A stretch of DNA of 5,422 bases, taken from positions 30,125 to 35,546 of the forward strand of contig DFBI01000030.1 of assembly GCA_002367335.1 (NCBI GenBank), given 5' to 3'. The position numbers were made by a program, and so were the translations under genes. The DNA is from Syntrophaceae bacterium UBA3084. Lineage in GTDB: Bacteria; Desulfobacterota; Syntrophia; Syntrophales; UBA6807. Below, piece by piece: positions 5,406 through 5,422 of the stretch (positions are counted from its first letter, which is position 1; each line of letters starts with the position of its first letter). A model generated the notes under the pieces. That model saw only the letters and a program-made list of their open reading frames with translations, made no database searches and was not told where the DNA came from.

Positions 5406-5422
5406 TTTATCTCATAATAACA

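Overview
The window looks like ordinary chromosomal DNA of a Gram-negative, probably anaerobic bacterium. My best guess is a Desulfobacterota (former Deltaproteobacteria) lineage of the Syntrophus/Desulfobacterales kind. The guess rests on protein style: an iron-sulfur/FMN/FAD dienoyl-CoA-reductase-like enzyme, a DUF374 acyltransferase, KdsD (which implies Kdo-containing lipopolysaccharide) and a zinc-ribbon plus PilZ protein. GC content is moderate by eye. I see no transposase, integrase, phage gene, CRISPR array or long repeat.

Layout. Positions 1-185 are a leader with a candidate promoter. Positions 186-2180 (+) encode a 664-residue Old Yellow Enzyme-type flavoenzyme with a C-terminal FAD/NAD(P)H module. 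Positions 2246-2320 (+) are a complete tRNA-Val(CAC) with encoded CCA, its own candidate promoter and a hairpin terminator just downstream. Positions 2396-3097 (+) encode a DUF374 lysophospholipid/lipid A-type acyltransferase. Convergent to it on the minus strand lies a two-gene unit: kdsD (4643-3654, arabinose-5-phosphate isomerase) followed 17 bases later by a gamma-class carbonic anhydrase-like protein (3636-3109). A 291-base gap (4644-4934) follows, with candidate divergent promoters for kdsD and for a PilZ-domain gene (4935-5405, +) that ends just inside the window.

How the genes relate. The acyltransferase and KdsD both point to outer-membrane lipid A/Kdo assembly. The PilZ protein is a probable cyclic-di-GMP receptor. 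The flavoenzyme and the tRNA appear to be independent neighbours. Two computed gene starts are better placed downstream because a strong Shine-Dalgarno sequence sits inside the longer frame: gamma carbonic anhydrase at 3636 and PilZ at 4935.

The unusual points are mostly inside the flavoenzyme. Arg replaces the central glycine of its second dinucleotide-binding motif, Lys replaces the first active-site His, and its cysteine cluster spacing is long. I did not find a convincing new multi-gene system here.
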